From the NCBI RefSeq assembly GCF_007692705.1, contig NZ_REBN01000201.1:1-64000 (forward strand): a stretch of DNA of 64,000 nucleotides, read 5' to 3'. Positions 16,145 to 24,960 of the stretch are shown here, piece after piece. The notes beneath the pieces are model-generated. The model was not told the origin of the DNA, did not search any database, and saw nothing but the letters and a program-made list of their open reading frames with translations. Made by a program: the position numbers and the translations under genes. Source of the DNA: Mongoliibacter sp. Lineage in GTDB: Bacteria; Bacteroidota; Bacteroidia; Cytophagales; Cyclobacteriaceae. The first letter of the stretch is position 1, and every line of letters starts with the position of its first letter.

Positions 16145-17737
16145 TTAATCAAAGGTATTAAACCTGATTTCATTTCTTAGCTCATCCTCTTCTGTTACTA
16201 TTTCATCATCTTTAAAGTTGATGATTTGTTCTAATCGTCCATTCAAATTATAATATCTCCAAGGGCCTTCTTTTTTACCGTCTTCCATTTTACCCTCGGA
16301 TGCTTTATTGCCATTTTCATGAAAATAAGTCCAAGTTCCTTCAGGTTTTCCCATTGTATAATTTCCTTCAGATTCTTTTTTTCCTGTGGTGTAATAGGTG
16401 ATTCTCGTCCCATTTCCATCTTTCAAAGTTCCTTTATCCAATGTGGAAGTTCCATCATAAGTATTGTATTCTGTAACATTCATCAACCTGCCGTTACTCC
16501 ATATCTCTTCTTGCGTAAGCTGTTTGTTATCGTAGAAAAGACCCCAAACACCATCTTCAAAACCAAGGAAATAACTTCCGACTGATTTCAATTGGCCTCC
16601 ATCATAGTAGTATATCCATTGACTGTTTTCGGAGCCTAGGCTATATTCGCCTTCCGCTATTAGAATTCCTATTTTATTAAAGTACTTCCATAAACCAGTT
16701 TTCAGGTCGTTTCTATATTCTCCAATGGAATAAAGTGCCCCTTCAGGAAAATAATTTCTCCAAAGTCCATCTTTAACGCCACCCTTGTACTGACCCTTTA
16801 CAGATACCTTTCCATTTGAATGGAATTCTTCATATTCTCCAATAGGTAAGCCCAGCTCGTATGTTTTTCTTTTTGATAAGTTTCGGTTAGGGAAGTATTC
16901 TTCCCATGTTCCCACAGGAATATCATTCTCATACCTTTCAATCCTGGCTTTCCTTCTGTTTTCGTAGAAAAATTTCCATTCACCGGTTTTGTTTCCTCTT
17001 TCATCATAATATTTTTCTGATTCAAGGACTTTAGTGCCTGGATAAAAAGCTTCCCATTTGCCAATCTTCCTTCCGTCTTTGTATTCACCTTTTTCTTCAA
17101 CAATTTTATTAAATGAATACCTGGTAAAGGATCCATGAGGGCGATTGTCTTTATAATTAACAGAGACAATAAGATCACCTTCTACAGCAAATTCCTGATA
17201 GGTTCCCTGTTGAATACCTTTTTCAAAATTTTGGATAATAGCTGGTTCACCATTGTTATAATAGGTGACCCATCTTCCATCTTTCTTGCCTTCCACAAAT
17301 TGGCCTTCGACCTTTATTTGCCTTGGATTGAAAAAGTCAGGTTGGCCTACTCTTCCGTAATATTCTTTATACGGTCCTATGGCGACACTGTCTTTGAATA
17401 CACGGTCAAGTTTCATGGCTCCTGTAGAATCATATTCGCGAAAAATTCCATTCAGCTTGTTGTCCCTGTATTCAGCCTCCAGCTGTCTATTTCCGTTGCT
17501 ATGAAAAACGATCGCCAAGCCATCCCTGCTTCCAGAGCGGAAGGTAATAGTTTGGATAAGTTTATTGGTTTTAGGGTTTTCAAATTTCCATAAGCCTTCC
17601 ATCAGCCCGTTGTTCATTATTCCAGTACCCATCAGGGTGGAATCTGCATTATATATAGATACAACGTTGGAATTGGCTTGTCCCAATACATTCAAGCAAA
17701 TGAAACAAAAGGACAGAATACCAAAAATATATTTCAT
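16145..17737 (-). CDS. Exported MORN-variant repeat protein (YwqK-like)
   Basis: A signal peptide (residues 1-20, ending VLGQ) is followed by about twenty repeats of roughly 23 residues with the MORN_2/YwqK pattern, for example NGLMEGLWKFENPKTNK, GKKDGRWVTYYNNGEP, GVKDGLWRNYFPEGALYSIG and GKPEGTWTYFHENGNKASEG. Databases often label such proteins 'toxin-antitoxin system YwqK family antitoxin', but nothing here supports a toxin partner. The repeats form an extended beta-hairpin ladder and probably mediate binding in the periplasm or at the surface. The length of 530 residues is within the broad family range. The small Lacal_2735-type gene follows and may be co-transcribed. Confidence 0.85.
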   Translation of the reverse strand: MKYIFGILSFCFICLNVLGQANSNVVSIYNADSTLMGTGIMNNGLMEGLWKFENPKTNKLIQTITFRSGSRDGLAIVFHSNGNRQLEAEYRDNKLNGIFREYDSTGAMKLDRVFKDSVAIGPYKEYYGRVGQPDFFNPRQIKVEGQFVEGKKDGRWVTYYNNGEPAIIQNFEKGIQQGTYQEFAVEGDLIVSVNYKDNRPHGSFTRYSFNKIVEEKGEYKDGRKIGKWEAFYPGTKVLESEKYYDERGNKTGEWKFFYENRRKARIERYENDIPVGTWEEYFPNRNLSKRKTYELGLPIGEYEEFHSNGKVSVKGQYKGGVKDGLWRNYFPEGALYSIGEYRNDLKTGLWKYFNKIGILIAEGEYSLGSENSQWIYYYDGGQLKSVGSYFLGFEDGVWGLFYDNKQLTQEEIWSNGRLMNVTEYNTYDGTSTLDKGTLKDGNGTRITYYTTGKKESEGNYTMGKPEGTWTYFHENGNKASEGKMEDGKKEGPWRYYNLNGRLEQIINFKDDEIVTEEDELRNEIRFNTFD

Positions 17738-17822
17738 ATAAGGATCTTCTTTGTTTGAATTAGATTACGAAAACTTCGCAAGCCGGTTCTAAATTAGGTT
17801 AATTTGTCCAAAATAGAAAAAC

Positions 17823-18380
17823 TTAAGCGGTAATATCAAATGCCTTTTCTATCTTAAATTCCAATAGTTTGACGTTAGCACTAAAATCTTCTTGTAAGGG
17901 TAGTTTCTCCCAAAAGACAATAATATTTCTGTGATTTCTTGTCTCGAACTGCTGAATAAATTTACAACTCTCATTTAATATTGCCTGATAATTAAAAGAA
18001 TCACTACCTGTGTAGTAATTTTCAAAGTCTTTAGAATCAGAAATTTTTAAAAGGAATTCTTTTGCCTTTTGATGGCCAACATAAACAAAAATGTAAAAGC
18101 CATTACCGACCCAATTCAATATTCTGATGTTAAAACCAAATTCTTGATCGAAATCCCGTGCTAGGTCTAAAACCTGATAGGGAAATCCGTACAAGTTATA
18201 TCCTTGGCTGATTTTATTCCCTTTGGTTTTTGTGAAATATTGTTTTTGAAAATCTTTTGGAAATCTATTGGATAACTCTTCAAAGATCTTGAATATAATT
18301 GACTTTTGCTCTTCATACTTTAAAAAGAAAGATTTTGAGCTATCCCAAAAATCAAGATCAATATTATTTTCGCAATTCAT
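17823..18380 (-). CDS. Conserved hypothetical protein coupled to fabH
   Basis: The ORF track extends to 18437 inside fabH, but the ATG at 18380 overlaps the fabH stop as TAATG, so I start here (185 residues, MNCENNIDLDFWDSS). This arrangement implies translational coupling. The protein is soluble, rich in Phe, Tyr and Lys, and has no signal peptide or membrane segment. I do not recognise a family or motif. A polyketide or fatty-acid accessory role is only suggested by the neighbour. Confidence 0.75.
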   Translation of the reverse strand: MNCENNIDLDFWDSSKSFFLKYEEQKSIIFKIFEELSNRFPKDFQKQYFTKTKGNKISQGYNLYGFPYQVLDLARDFDQEFGFNIRILNWVGNGFYIFVYVGHQKAKEFLLKISDSKDFENYYTGSDSFNYQAILNESCKFIQQFETRNHRNIIVFWEKLPLQEDFSANVKLLEFKIEKAFDITA

Positions 18381-19378
18381 TACCAATTTAATAGTGCGGA
18401 GGCCCAGGTGAAGCCACTTCCGAAAGCTGCCAGACACAAGAGGTCACCTTCTTTAATTCGTCCCTGTTCCCATGCTTCACTGAGAGCTATTGGAATTGTT
18501 CCTGCTGTAGTATTTCCCAGGTGCATAATATTATTGAATACCTTTTCATCAGGAAGCCCCATTTTCTGTTGTATGTAATTGCTGATCCGAAGATTAGCCT
18601 GATGTGGTACTAGCAGATCTATTTCAGATTTATCTTTACCATTGGCATCCAAAGCTTCTTGAATCACTTCAGAAAACCGAACTACGGCATGCTTAAATAC
18701 AGCATTGCCATTCATTTTTAAGAAGAAATCTCCTGCGTCAATCATCTCAGCGGAAATTCTCACTTCTCTGCTGCTTCCTGGATCGCTGCAATACAATTCC
18801 TCTGCATGATCACCATCAGCATGAAGATGTGTTGAAAGTATCCCTGATTTTTCTGAATCGCTCACTCCCAAAACTGCAGCACCTGCTCCATCAGCAAATA
18901 TAACCGCACTGGACCTTCCTTCATCACTCTTGTCTAAGGCTGAAGACTGGATTTCGGCACCTACTACAAGAATGTTTTTGTACATACCGGTTTTGATGAA
19001 CTGGTCGGCAATTGAAAGTGCATAAATAAATCCAGAACAGGCATTTCTTATATCTAATGCTCCAATTCCTTGGAGCCCGAGCTCTCTTTGAAGCAAGACA
19101 CCGTTGCCAGGGAGGAAATAGTCTGGAGTAATAGTAGCAAATATGATAAAATCTATATCCGAAATCTGTAAACCCGACCTTTCTATGGCTATTTTTGATG
19201 CTGCCACGGACATACTGTTTACTGTGTCTTTGCCCGGAGTAAACCACCTTCTCTCTTGAATTCCGGTTCTTTCTACGATCCAATCATTATTGGTATTCAT
19301 GATGGAAGAAAGATAATCATTTGTGATAATACGTTCTGGAACATAGTGTCCCACTCCTTTTATCTTGGATCTATTCAT
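18380..19378 (-). CDS. fabH: 3-oxoacyl-ACP synthase III (FabH)
   Basis: This enzyme starts fatty-acid synthesis by condensing an acyl-CoA with malonyl-ACP. The thiolase-fold triad is complete: C114 in RNACSGF, H259 in VPHQAN and N289 in LGNTTAG. GAGAAVLG and the C-terminal GSGFTWASALLNW also match the family. The length of 332 residues is normal. The classic plsX/rpmF neighbours are missing, so this may be a second, specialised KAS III rather than the housekeeping copy. It is last but one in a - strand run (YheT, SRAP, MBL, FabH, unknown), with 97 bases separating it from the MBL gene. Confidence 0.93.
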   Translation of the reverse strand: MNRSKIKGVGHYVPERIITNDYLSSIMNTNNDWIVERTGIQERRWFTPGKDTVNSMSVAASKIAIERSGLQISDIDFIIFATITPDYFLPGNGVLLQRELGLQGIGALDIRNACSGFIYALSIADQFIKTGMYKNILVVGAEIQSSALDKSDEGRSSAVIFADGAGAAVLGVSDSEKSGILSTHLHADGDHAEELYCSDPGSSREVRISAEMIDAGDFFLKMNGNAVFKHAVVRFSEVIQEALDANGKDKSEIDLLVPHQANLRISNYIQQKMGLPDEKVFNNIMHLGNTTAGTIPIALSEAWEQGRIKEGDLLCLAAFGSGFTWASALLNW

Positions 19379-19475
19379 AAAATAAAGTTATTTGGGTCAA
19401 AAGAAGATGATGCTATGGTGCAAATATCTTATTTAATGCGATTAATCGCAAAATTTGATGTGGATGTACAAAATA

Positions 19476-20375
19476 TCAGATTTTACCCGAGTTTTTCAAT
19501 ATCCAATACCGGTAAAGACCTGCTACAGACATCCAGCTAGGATTAGCATATTCATATACCTGAATCAAATCATTATCACAACCCTTATTCTTAAGCTGTT
19601 GTTGCGTGAATTCCATAAAAATTGGAATTACTTCCTTCTGATCAGTATTTTTCTCGAAATAAGGTTTGATCCAATTTGACCAGCTATCGAGTGTTTTTTC
19701 TAAATCATCTAAATGCTCTTCTATATCGACTATTTTTCCGAAATGCGTCAAGTATAAAGATTTTGGCTTTTCATTTTTGATAAGTTGAATGGAGTTTTTC
19801 CAATCTTCCAGATTGATATCAGGTGGTGGACATGGAGGTACAGCCGGTCCTTTGGAAATTTTTACCCCAGCAACATCGCCTGTGAAGATTTCTTCACCAA
19901 TCAACCATGCAATATGATGGCTCGCATGCCCTGGAGTGTGTAATGCTTTGATTTCAATATCACCGATTTTCAGAATGGAACAATGGGGAACAGCTTCAAG
20001 TTGATTAATGGATATTGCTTCCATATTTCCCCAAAGATATTCCATCTGATCACCATAAATTTGTGCTGCTGAATGCCAAAGCTTAGATGGGTTTTCCAGA
20101 TGGGGAACTCCTATAGGATGGACGTATATCTTAGCTCCTTCGGAAGCAAACTTCCAAGCTGCACCTGCATGGTCAAAATGAATATGGGTAAGCAATACAT
20201 GCTTGATATCTGCTATTTCATACCCATAACTTTTGATTCCTTTTTCCAGTTGATCAAAGGTACTCGATGGGCCGGTTTCAATCAGAAATGGCCCATCTGA
20301 AGTTTCAATTAAGAAACTGGCAATTGCCTCTTCTGTATTTAAAAAATGTAAATCAATTATATTTATTTTCATCAT
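19476..20375 (-). CDS. MBL-fold metallo-hydrolase
   Basis: The zinc-binding signature THIHFDHAG (HxHxDH) is at about residues 65-73. A further His in HTPGHASHHIAW and Asp in EIFTGDVAG, plus LTHFGKI, complete a dinuclear metal site. The 299 residues and the C-terminal helical extension resemble the glyoxalase-II/RNase Z-like general hydrolase group; the substrate is unknown. The ATG overlaps the stop of the SRAP gene by one base (TAATG). A second ATG lies one codon downstream. Confidence 0.88.
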   Translation of the reverse strand: MMKINIIDLHFLNTEEAIASFLIETSDGPFLIETGPSSTFDQLEKGIKSYGYEIADIKHVLLTHIHFDHAGAAWKFASEGAKIYVHPIGVPHLENPSKLWHSAAQIYGDQMEYLWGNMEAISINQLEAVPHCSILKIGDIEIKALHTPGHASHHIAWLIGEEIFTGDVAGVKISKGPAVPPCPPPDINLEDWKNSIQLIKNEKPKSLYLTHFGKIVDIEEHLDDLEKTLDSWSNWIKPYFEKNTDQKEVIPIFMEFTQQQLKNKGCDNDLIQVYEYANPSWMSVAGLYRYWILKNSGKI

Positions 20376-21073
20376 TATCCGAATAGTGTATAGTTTCCGA
20401 ATTGGTCCATAGGGGAGGTTTTTTTGATCAGGGAAGGATCATCATTTTTGATTTGATTGACTTGCTGCGATACTGTGTAGCTAATCATACTTTCAGTAGG
20501 ATAAGTTTTCAGCATATTTAGCAAAGTGCTTTCTGAGGAGTATTTGTCAAGCCAGGTTTTTTCATCCTCGCGATGAAGGATCACAGGCATTCTGTCATGA
20601 ATATCCTTAACCAAGGAATTGGGTTCTGTCGTGAGGATCAGAAAAGTATGTTTGGATTCTCCTGATTCATTTTCATACTCTTCCCAGATTCCGGCAAAGG
20701 CAAAAGGCTCGCCGCTATCAATTGTGAACCTGTGCGGGATCTTTGTTTTTTTCCCCACCTTTTTCCATTCATAAAATCCATCGGCAGGTATCAGACACCT
20801 TCTTGATTTAAATGAGGATTTAAATGAAGCTTTTTGGCTGACTGTTTCTGCTTTTGCATTTATAAATTTTTGAGATACGGGTTTGTTTTTTGCAAAATCA
20901 GGAGTTATTCCCCAATAAAAAAAGGAAAATCCTTTTGGGCTATCTGAGGTAATAACAGGTACCAATTGGGTTGGAGCAATATTGTACCTTGGTTGAAAAC
21001 TCCCCAACATCTCTGCCTGAAACCTTTCTTCCAATTCAATTTTACTTTTGCTTAGAGAGTATCTACCGCACAT
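20375..21073 (-). CDS. SOS response-associated peptidase (SRAP/HMCES, YedK-like)
   Basis: It protects abasic sites in single-stranded DNA by forming a stable crosslink through Cys2. The start MCGRYSL exposes C2 after Met removal. The other active-site residues are present: N72 in FINAKAET, E102 in PADGFYEWKK and H159 in HDRMPVIL. The length of 232 residues is typical. It lies 23 bases after the YheT-type gene and overlaps the MBL gene by one base. No LexA-type box was recognised, and SOS control is not evident. Confidence 0.94.
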   Translation of the reverse strand: MCGRYSLSKSKIELEERFQAEMLGSFQPRYNIAPTQLVPVITSDSPKGFSFFYWGITPDFAKNKPVSQKFINAKAETVSQKASFKSSFKSRRCLIPADGFYEWKKVGKKTKIPHRFTIDSGEPFAFAGIWEEYENESGESKHTFLILTTEPNSLVKDIHDRMPVILHREDEKTWLDKYSSESTLLNMLKTYPTESMISYTVSQQVNQIKNDDPSLIKKTSPMDQFGNYTLFG

Positions 21074-21096
21074 GATTTCGAATGGTTTTCTGAAAA

Positions 21097-22056
21097 TTAC
21101 TGATCTATTGTGATAAATTCAAATGCCCGCTTTTCTGACCAATAGATGTCCTCTTTCTTTCTTGGGCTAAAACCTACATGGCCACCTGTTCTTGGAAAAT
21201 CCATCCAGATATGCTCTAATTTTCGCCCAAGGGTTACAGGAAAGCATTTAGGACTCAGAAATGGGTCATTTTGCGCATTTAAAATCAATGATGGGACTTC
21301 TATTTTGTTCAAAAAACCCATAGAGGAGTTTTTAGTGTAATAATCATGGGCATCATCAAACCCGTGTAATGGACCCGTAAAGTGGTCATCAAAATCTTTC
21401 AGGGTCTTTATATTTCTGAGGATTCCTAATGGAATGTCATCAGGAAATTTTTGCGCTTTTAATACTACTTTTTGTTTTAGTGTTCGGAGAAACCTTTTTG
21501 CATAAATGATGTTTTCTCCAGTTGATATTTTGATAGAGGATGATTCTAGGTCCAAAGGAACACTGATGGCTACAGCCTTTTTTATTTTCTTTTTCCAGCG
21601 ACTTGTTTCCCCAAGGTATTTTAAGGTCAAATTACCACCAAGACTAAACCCAATGAGGTAAATATCTTCATAACTTGTCTCTGCATGACTGACGACAGTA
21701 TCCAAATCATATGTTGCACCTGAATGGTAGAATATAGGTTTGAGGTTCATTTCTTCGCTACATCCTCTATAATTCCAAGTCAAGACATCAAACCCGTTCA
21801 AAAAAAAATGTTTCGCCATTCCGGTCATGTAAGGCCTTCTGCTATTCCCCTCCAATCCGTGACTAATGATGACCAGTTTTTTGGATTTATTTTTCAACCA
21901 ATCCAAATCTAAAAAGTCGCCATCAGGAGTTTTAACCCTTTCTCTTTCAAAAGGTAAGGGAAAAGCAGGCCTGAATATGCTTGGGATAATTGTTTGTAAG
22001 TGGCCATTGAATTGCCACCTCGGATGATCGTACTCAGTCTTTTTTACAATCGGCAT
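21097..22056 (-). CDS. YheT-type alpha/beta-hydrolase
   Basis: The N-terminal HPRWQFNGHLQTIIPSIFR and the oxyanion segment ISHGLEGNSRRPYM are characteristic of the YheT/ABHD1-3 branch. The nucleophile Ser lies in IGFSLGGN at about residue 136. NYRGCS and the final GGHVGF with the catalytic His are also present. The length of 319 residues fits. The substrate is probably a lipid or ester; it is unproven for this branch. It is the first gene of the run ending with fabH and is divergent from the pyruvate dehydrogenase E2 gene. Confidence 0.9.
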   Translation of the reverse strand: MPIVKKTEYDHPRWQFNGHLQTIIPSIFRPAFPLPFERERVKTPDGDFLDLDWLKNKSKKLVIISHGLEGNSRRPYMTGMAKHFFLNGFDVLTWNYRGCSEEMNLKPIFYHSGATYDLDTVVSHAETSYEDIYLIGFSLGGNLTLKYLGETSRWKKKIKKAVAISVPLDLESSSIKISTGENIIYAKRFLRTLKQKVVLKAQKFPDDIPLGILRNIKTLKDFDDHFTGPLHGFDDAHDYYTKNSSMGFLNKIEVPSLILNAQNDPFLSPKCFPVTLGRKLEHIWMDFPRTGGHVGFSPRKKEDIYWSEKRAFEFITIDQ

Positions 22057-22112
22057 TTGGAATCAAAATGGAGTAAGCAGGTGTTTTCGATCATGAAAAT
22101 ACTACTATTAAA

Positions 22113-22144
22113 TTTGAATGTAGACATTTTAAGAACTATTTTTG
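22113..22144 (+). promoter_or_regulatory. Bacteroidota-type promoter of the E2 gene
   Basis: TTTG (22113-22116), a 20-base spacer and TATTTTTG (22137-22144) match the TTG-N17-23-TAnnTTTG promoter known from Flavobacterium and Bacteroides. Transcription would start near 22150, about 30 bases before the ATG. This is the best promoter match in the window. Confidence 0.65.
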
Positions 22145-22180
22145 GATTGCTTAAATTTTAGAATTGGATATTAATAACAT

Positions 22181-23869
22181 ATGGCCGAGATAATACGAAT
22201 GCCCAAAATGAGTGACACCATGGAAGAAGGTGTTATTGCAGCGTGGTTGAAAAAAGTAGGAGATTCTGTAAAGCCTGGAGATATTTTAGCAGAGGTAGAA
22301 ACCGATAAAGCTACCATGGAGCTTGAGTCTTATGAAGAAGGTACACTTTTACATATTGGTGTGGAAGAAAAAGATGCAGTACCTGTAAATGGCGTCATCG
22401 CTATCATTGGAGAAGAAGGGGAGGATATTGATGCTTTATTAAAAGATATTGAAAGTGGTGATTCCGGAAGTTCTGAGGATTCCAAAAAGGAGGATAAGAA
22501 AGAGGAAAAGCCAGCTGAATCTTCTGAGAAGGAAAAGTCAGACGATAAAAAAGAAACATCAAAGGAGGAAATAGATACCTCAGGAATCAATGCGACTCTC
22601 ATCACCATGCCTAAAATGAGTGATACCATGACTGAAGGAACGATTGCTTCATGGTTGAAGAAAGAGGGCGATGATGTCAAGTCAGGTGACATCATTGCTG
22701 AAGTTGAAACAGATAAGGCTACCATGGAACTTGAATCTTATGAAGATGGTACTTTATTATATATAGGTGTTAAAACAGGGGATTCAGTAGATGTCGATGG
22801 GGTAATTGCCATTATTGGAGAAAAAGGAGCTGATTTCGAAACCTTACTAAAAGCACACAAATCAAAGTCCGAAGAATCTGAATCTTCTTCCAAGTCAGAA
22901 AAATCTGAAGATAAGAAAGAGGAGAAAATAGATGCCCCAAAGGCTGAAGAGAAAAAGGAAGAGTCAAAACCAGATTCCGGTTCTACAGCACCAAATACTA
23001 CAGATGGAGGTCGTGTGAAAGCATCTCCACTGGCTAAAAAAATGGCCTCAGATAAAGGAATTGATATTTCCCTTTTGAAAGGTTCAGGAGAAAATGGACG
23101 GATCGTTAAAAGAGATATTGAAAATTATAATCCAGCTACAGCTCCGGCAGCCACTAGTGATAGAGCAGTGGCTCCAGCTATAGGACAGGAGTCTTACAAA
23201 GAAGAAAAAGTCTCTCAAATGCGTAAAATCATTGCCAAGAGACTTGCTGAAAGTAAATTCAACGCGCCACATTTTTACCTTACCATGGAAATCAATATGG
23301 ATAAGGCCATTGAGGCGAGAAAAAGCATGAACGAGGTTTCACCTGTCAAGATTTCATTCAATGATATGGTGATCAAAGCATCAGCAGCAGCATTGCGTCA
23401 GCATCCTAAGGTGAACACAGCTTGGTTAGGAGACAAAATTAGGTACAATGAGCACATCCATATAGGTATGGCAGTGGCTGTAGAAGAAGGATTGCTTGTC
23501 CCTGTTATCAGATTTGCAGATACTAAGTCACTTTCTCAAATATCTAATGAAGCCAAGTCATTGGGAGGTAAAGCGAAAAATAAAGAATTGCAGCCTAAAG
23601 ATTGGGAAGGAAATACTTTCACCATTTCCAATTTGGGAATGTTTGGAATTGAAGAGTTCACTGCTATCATCAATCCGCCAGACGCGTGTATCCTGGCTGT
23701 TGGAGGTATCAAAGAAACAGTGATTGTTAAAAACGGTCAAATGCAAATTGGGAATGTCATGAAAGTAACTCTGTCCTGTGACCATAGGGTGGTGGATGGA
23801 GCTGTAGGTTCTGCATTCTTACAGACACTAAAAGGACTGCTCGAAGATCCAGTGAGAATCTTGATTTAA
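22181..23869 (+). CDS. pdhC: Pyruvate dehydrogenase E2, dihydrolipoamide acetyltransferase
   Basis: This is the core acetyltransferase of the pyruvate dehydrogenase complex, producing acetyl-CoA. It has two lipoyl domains with the lipoylated Lys in ETDKATMELES (residues about 1-78 and 136-213), joined by Lys/Glu/Ser-rich flexible linkers. A peripheral-subunit-binding domain follows (VKASPLAKKMASDKGIDISL, about 277-313). The catalytic domain ends with SCDHRVVDGAVG (His and Asp of the active site). The 562-residue length fits a di-lipoyl enzyme. No E1 or E3 gene is nearby, so the complex is encoded at several loci. The gene stands alone between its own promoter and terminator. Confidence 0.95.
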   Translation: MAEIIRMPKMSDTMEEGVIAAWLKKVGDSVKPGDILAEVETDKATMELESYEEGTLLHIGVEEKDAVPVNGVIAIIGEEGEDIDALLKDIESGDSGSSEDSKKEDKKEEKPAESSEKEKSDDKKETSKEEIDTSGINATLITMPKMSDTMTEGTIASWLKKEGDDVKSGDIIAEVETDKATMELESYEDGTLLYIGVKTGDSVDVDGVIAIIGEKGADFETLLKAHKSKSEESESSSKSEKSEDKKEEKIDAPKAEEKKEESKPDSGSTAPNTTDGGRVKASPLAKKMASDKGIDISLLKGSGENGRIVKRDIENYNPATAPAATSDRAVAPAIGQESYKEEKVSQMRKIIAKRLAESKFNAPHFYLTMEINMDKAIEARKSMNEVSPVKISFNDMVIKASAAALRQHPKVNTAWLGDKIRYNEHIHIGMAVAVEEGLLVPVIRFADTKSLSQISNEAKSLGGKAKNKELQPKDWEGNTFTISNLGMFGIEEFTAIINPPDACILAVGGIKETVIVKNGQMQIGNVMKVTLSCDHRVVDGAVGSAFLQTLKGLLEDPVRILI

Positions 23870-23890
23870 TCAGAAAAATAAAATATGTCA

Positions 23891-23920
23891 AAAAGTCCTG
23901 TTTACTCAGGACTTTTTTGT
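23891..23920 (+). terminator. Intrinsic terminator after the E2 gene
   Basis: AAAAGTCCTG-TTTACT-CAGGACTTTT is followed by further T's. The stem is ten base pairs, counting A-T pairs, and lies 21 bases after the stop. Confidence 0.88.
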
Positions 23921-24180
23921 TTTTGTATGGTTATTGAACATGAAACACTTCACAAAATACAATTGAAATATACTTTGTTAAATAAAATAGAAATATAGTT
24001 GAAATATTTCAGGAAAAGGTGAAGTTGGTTTTTGGTTAAACCTTCTAGGCTAATATTTAGACCTATTTCAATTCTATATCGTCACAGGCATATTTCTAGC
24101 TATTTCACGCCTCATCAGTCAAAAAATAAATAATTAATATTGTCTATTTCAGTTCTTAAGCTTCAAGTCAATAAAATAAT
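23921..24180. other. Non-coding gap before hslV
   Basis: These 260 bases are AT-rich, with no ORF, no structured RNA and no exact TAnnTTTG box that I can identify. TATACTTTG near 23970 is one base out of register. The gap presumably holds the hslV promoter. Confidence 0.4.
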
Positions 24181-24723
24181 ATGGAAAAAATAAAATCAAC
24201 TACGGTAGTTGCCATCAGGCATAACAATGAAATTGTAATTGGTGCAGATGGACAGGCAACCTTGGGGAATACGGTAGCCAAAAGTTCAGTAAACAAGATT
24301 AGAAAACTTCAGAATGGTAAAATTGTGACAGGTTTTGCAGGTTCAACGGCAGATGCCTTTACATTACTGGAAAAATTTGAAGAAAAGCTTGGTGCTTACG
24401 GTAATAACATGAAACGTGCAGCCGTGGAATTGGCAAAAGAATGGAGAACAGATAGAATGCTCAGTAAGCTTGAGGCTATGATGATAGTAGCGGATGCAGA
24501 GGATATCTTGATTATTTCAGGTACAGGAGATGTGATTGAACCTGATTTGGGAATTGCTACAATAGGCTCAGGCAGCATGTACGCGCAATCCGCTGCAAGA
24601 GCCTTAAAGAAATTTGCCCAGCAACTTTCAGCTGAAGAGATGGTCAGAGAAAGTTTAGGGATTGCGGCGGATGTCTGTATTTATACCAATCACAACTTAG
24701 TAGTTGAGAAAGTAAGTAAGTGA
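24181..24723 (+). CDS. hslV: ATP-dependent protease proteolytic subunit HslV (ClpQ)
   Basis: HslV is the proteasome-like peptidase of the HslUV complex and needs the HslU ATPase. The sequence is strongly conserved: IGADGQATLGNTV, GFAGSTADAFTLLEKFEEKL, ELAKEWRTDRML and YTNHN near the end. The catalytic N-terminal Thr lies in STTVVAIRHN, after a short MEKIKS leader that must be removed. The length of 180 residues is normal. HslU is not in the window, whereas many bacteria have hslVU as an operon. A terminator follows directly. Confidence 0.96.
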   Translation: MEKIKSTTVVAIRHNNEIVIGADGQATLGNTVAKSSVNKIRKLQNGKIVTGFAGSTADAFTLLEKFEEKLGAYGNNMKRAAVELAKEWRTDRMLSKLEAMMIVADAEDILIISGTGDVIEPDLGIATIGSGSMYAQSAARALKKFAQQLSAEEMVRESLGIAADVCIYTNHNLVVEKVSK

Positions 24724-24749
24724 TATATGCTAACATAAATGATTCAATG

Positions 24750-24783
24750 AGCCTTCAGATTTTTTTGAAGGCTTATTTTTTTG
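24750..24783 (+). terminator. Intrinsic terminator after hslV
   Basis: AGCCTTCA, a T-rich loop and TGAAGGCT, followed by TATTTTTTT, lie 27 bases after the stop. Confidence 0.8.
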
Positions 24784-24960
24784 TGAAATACCCTTGATAT
24801 TAAGAATCTGAATAGATTTCAAGTTGACTTTATAATTTTTTTGGAAACCTTTAATCCTAGAATCAGATGAGGAAAGACAATTTTAGGGTATGAATGATTG
24901 TTAAATCTCAATATTATCAAAACCCTTACAAACTTTTAGGTGTTACCATACTAGATTAAA

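Noticed and set aside
16145-17737. Toxin-antitoxin module suggested by the YwqK 'antitoxin' label
   Set aside because: MORN-variant repeats alone do not show antitoxin function and no toxin gene lies next to it.
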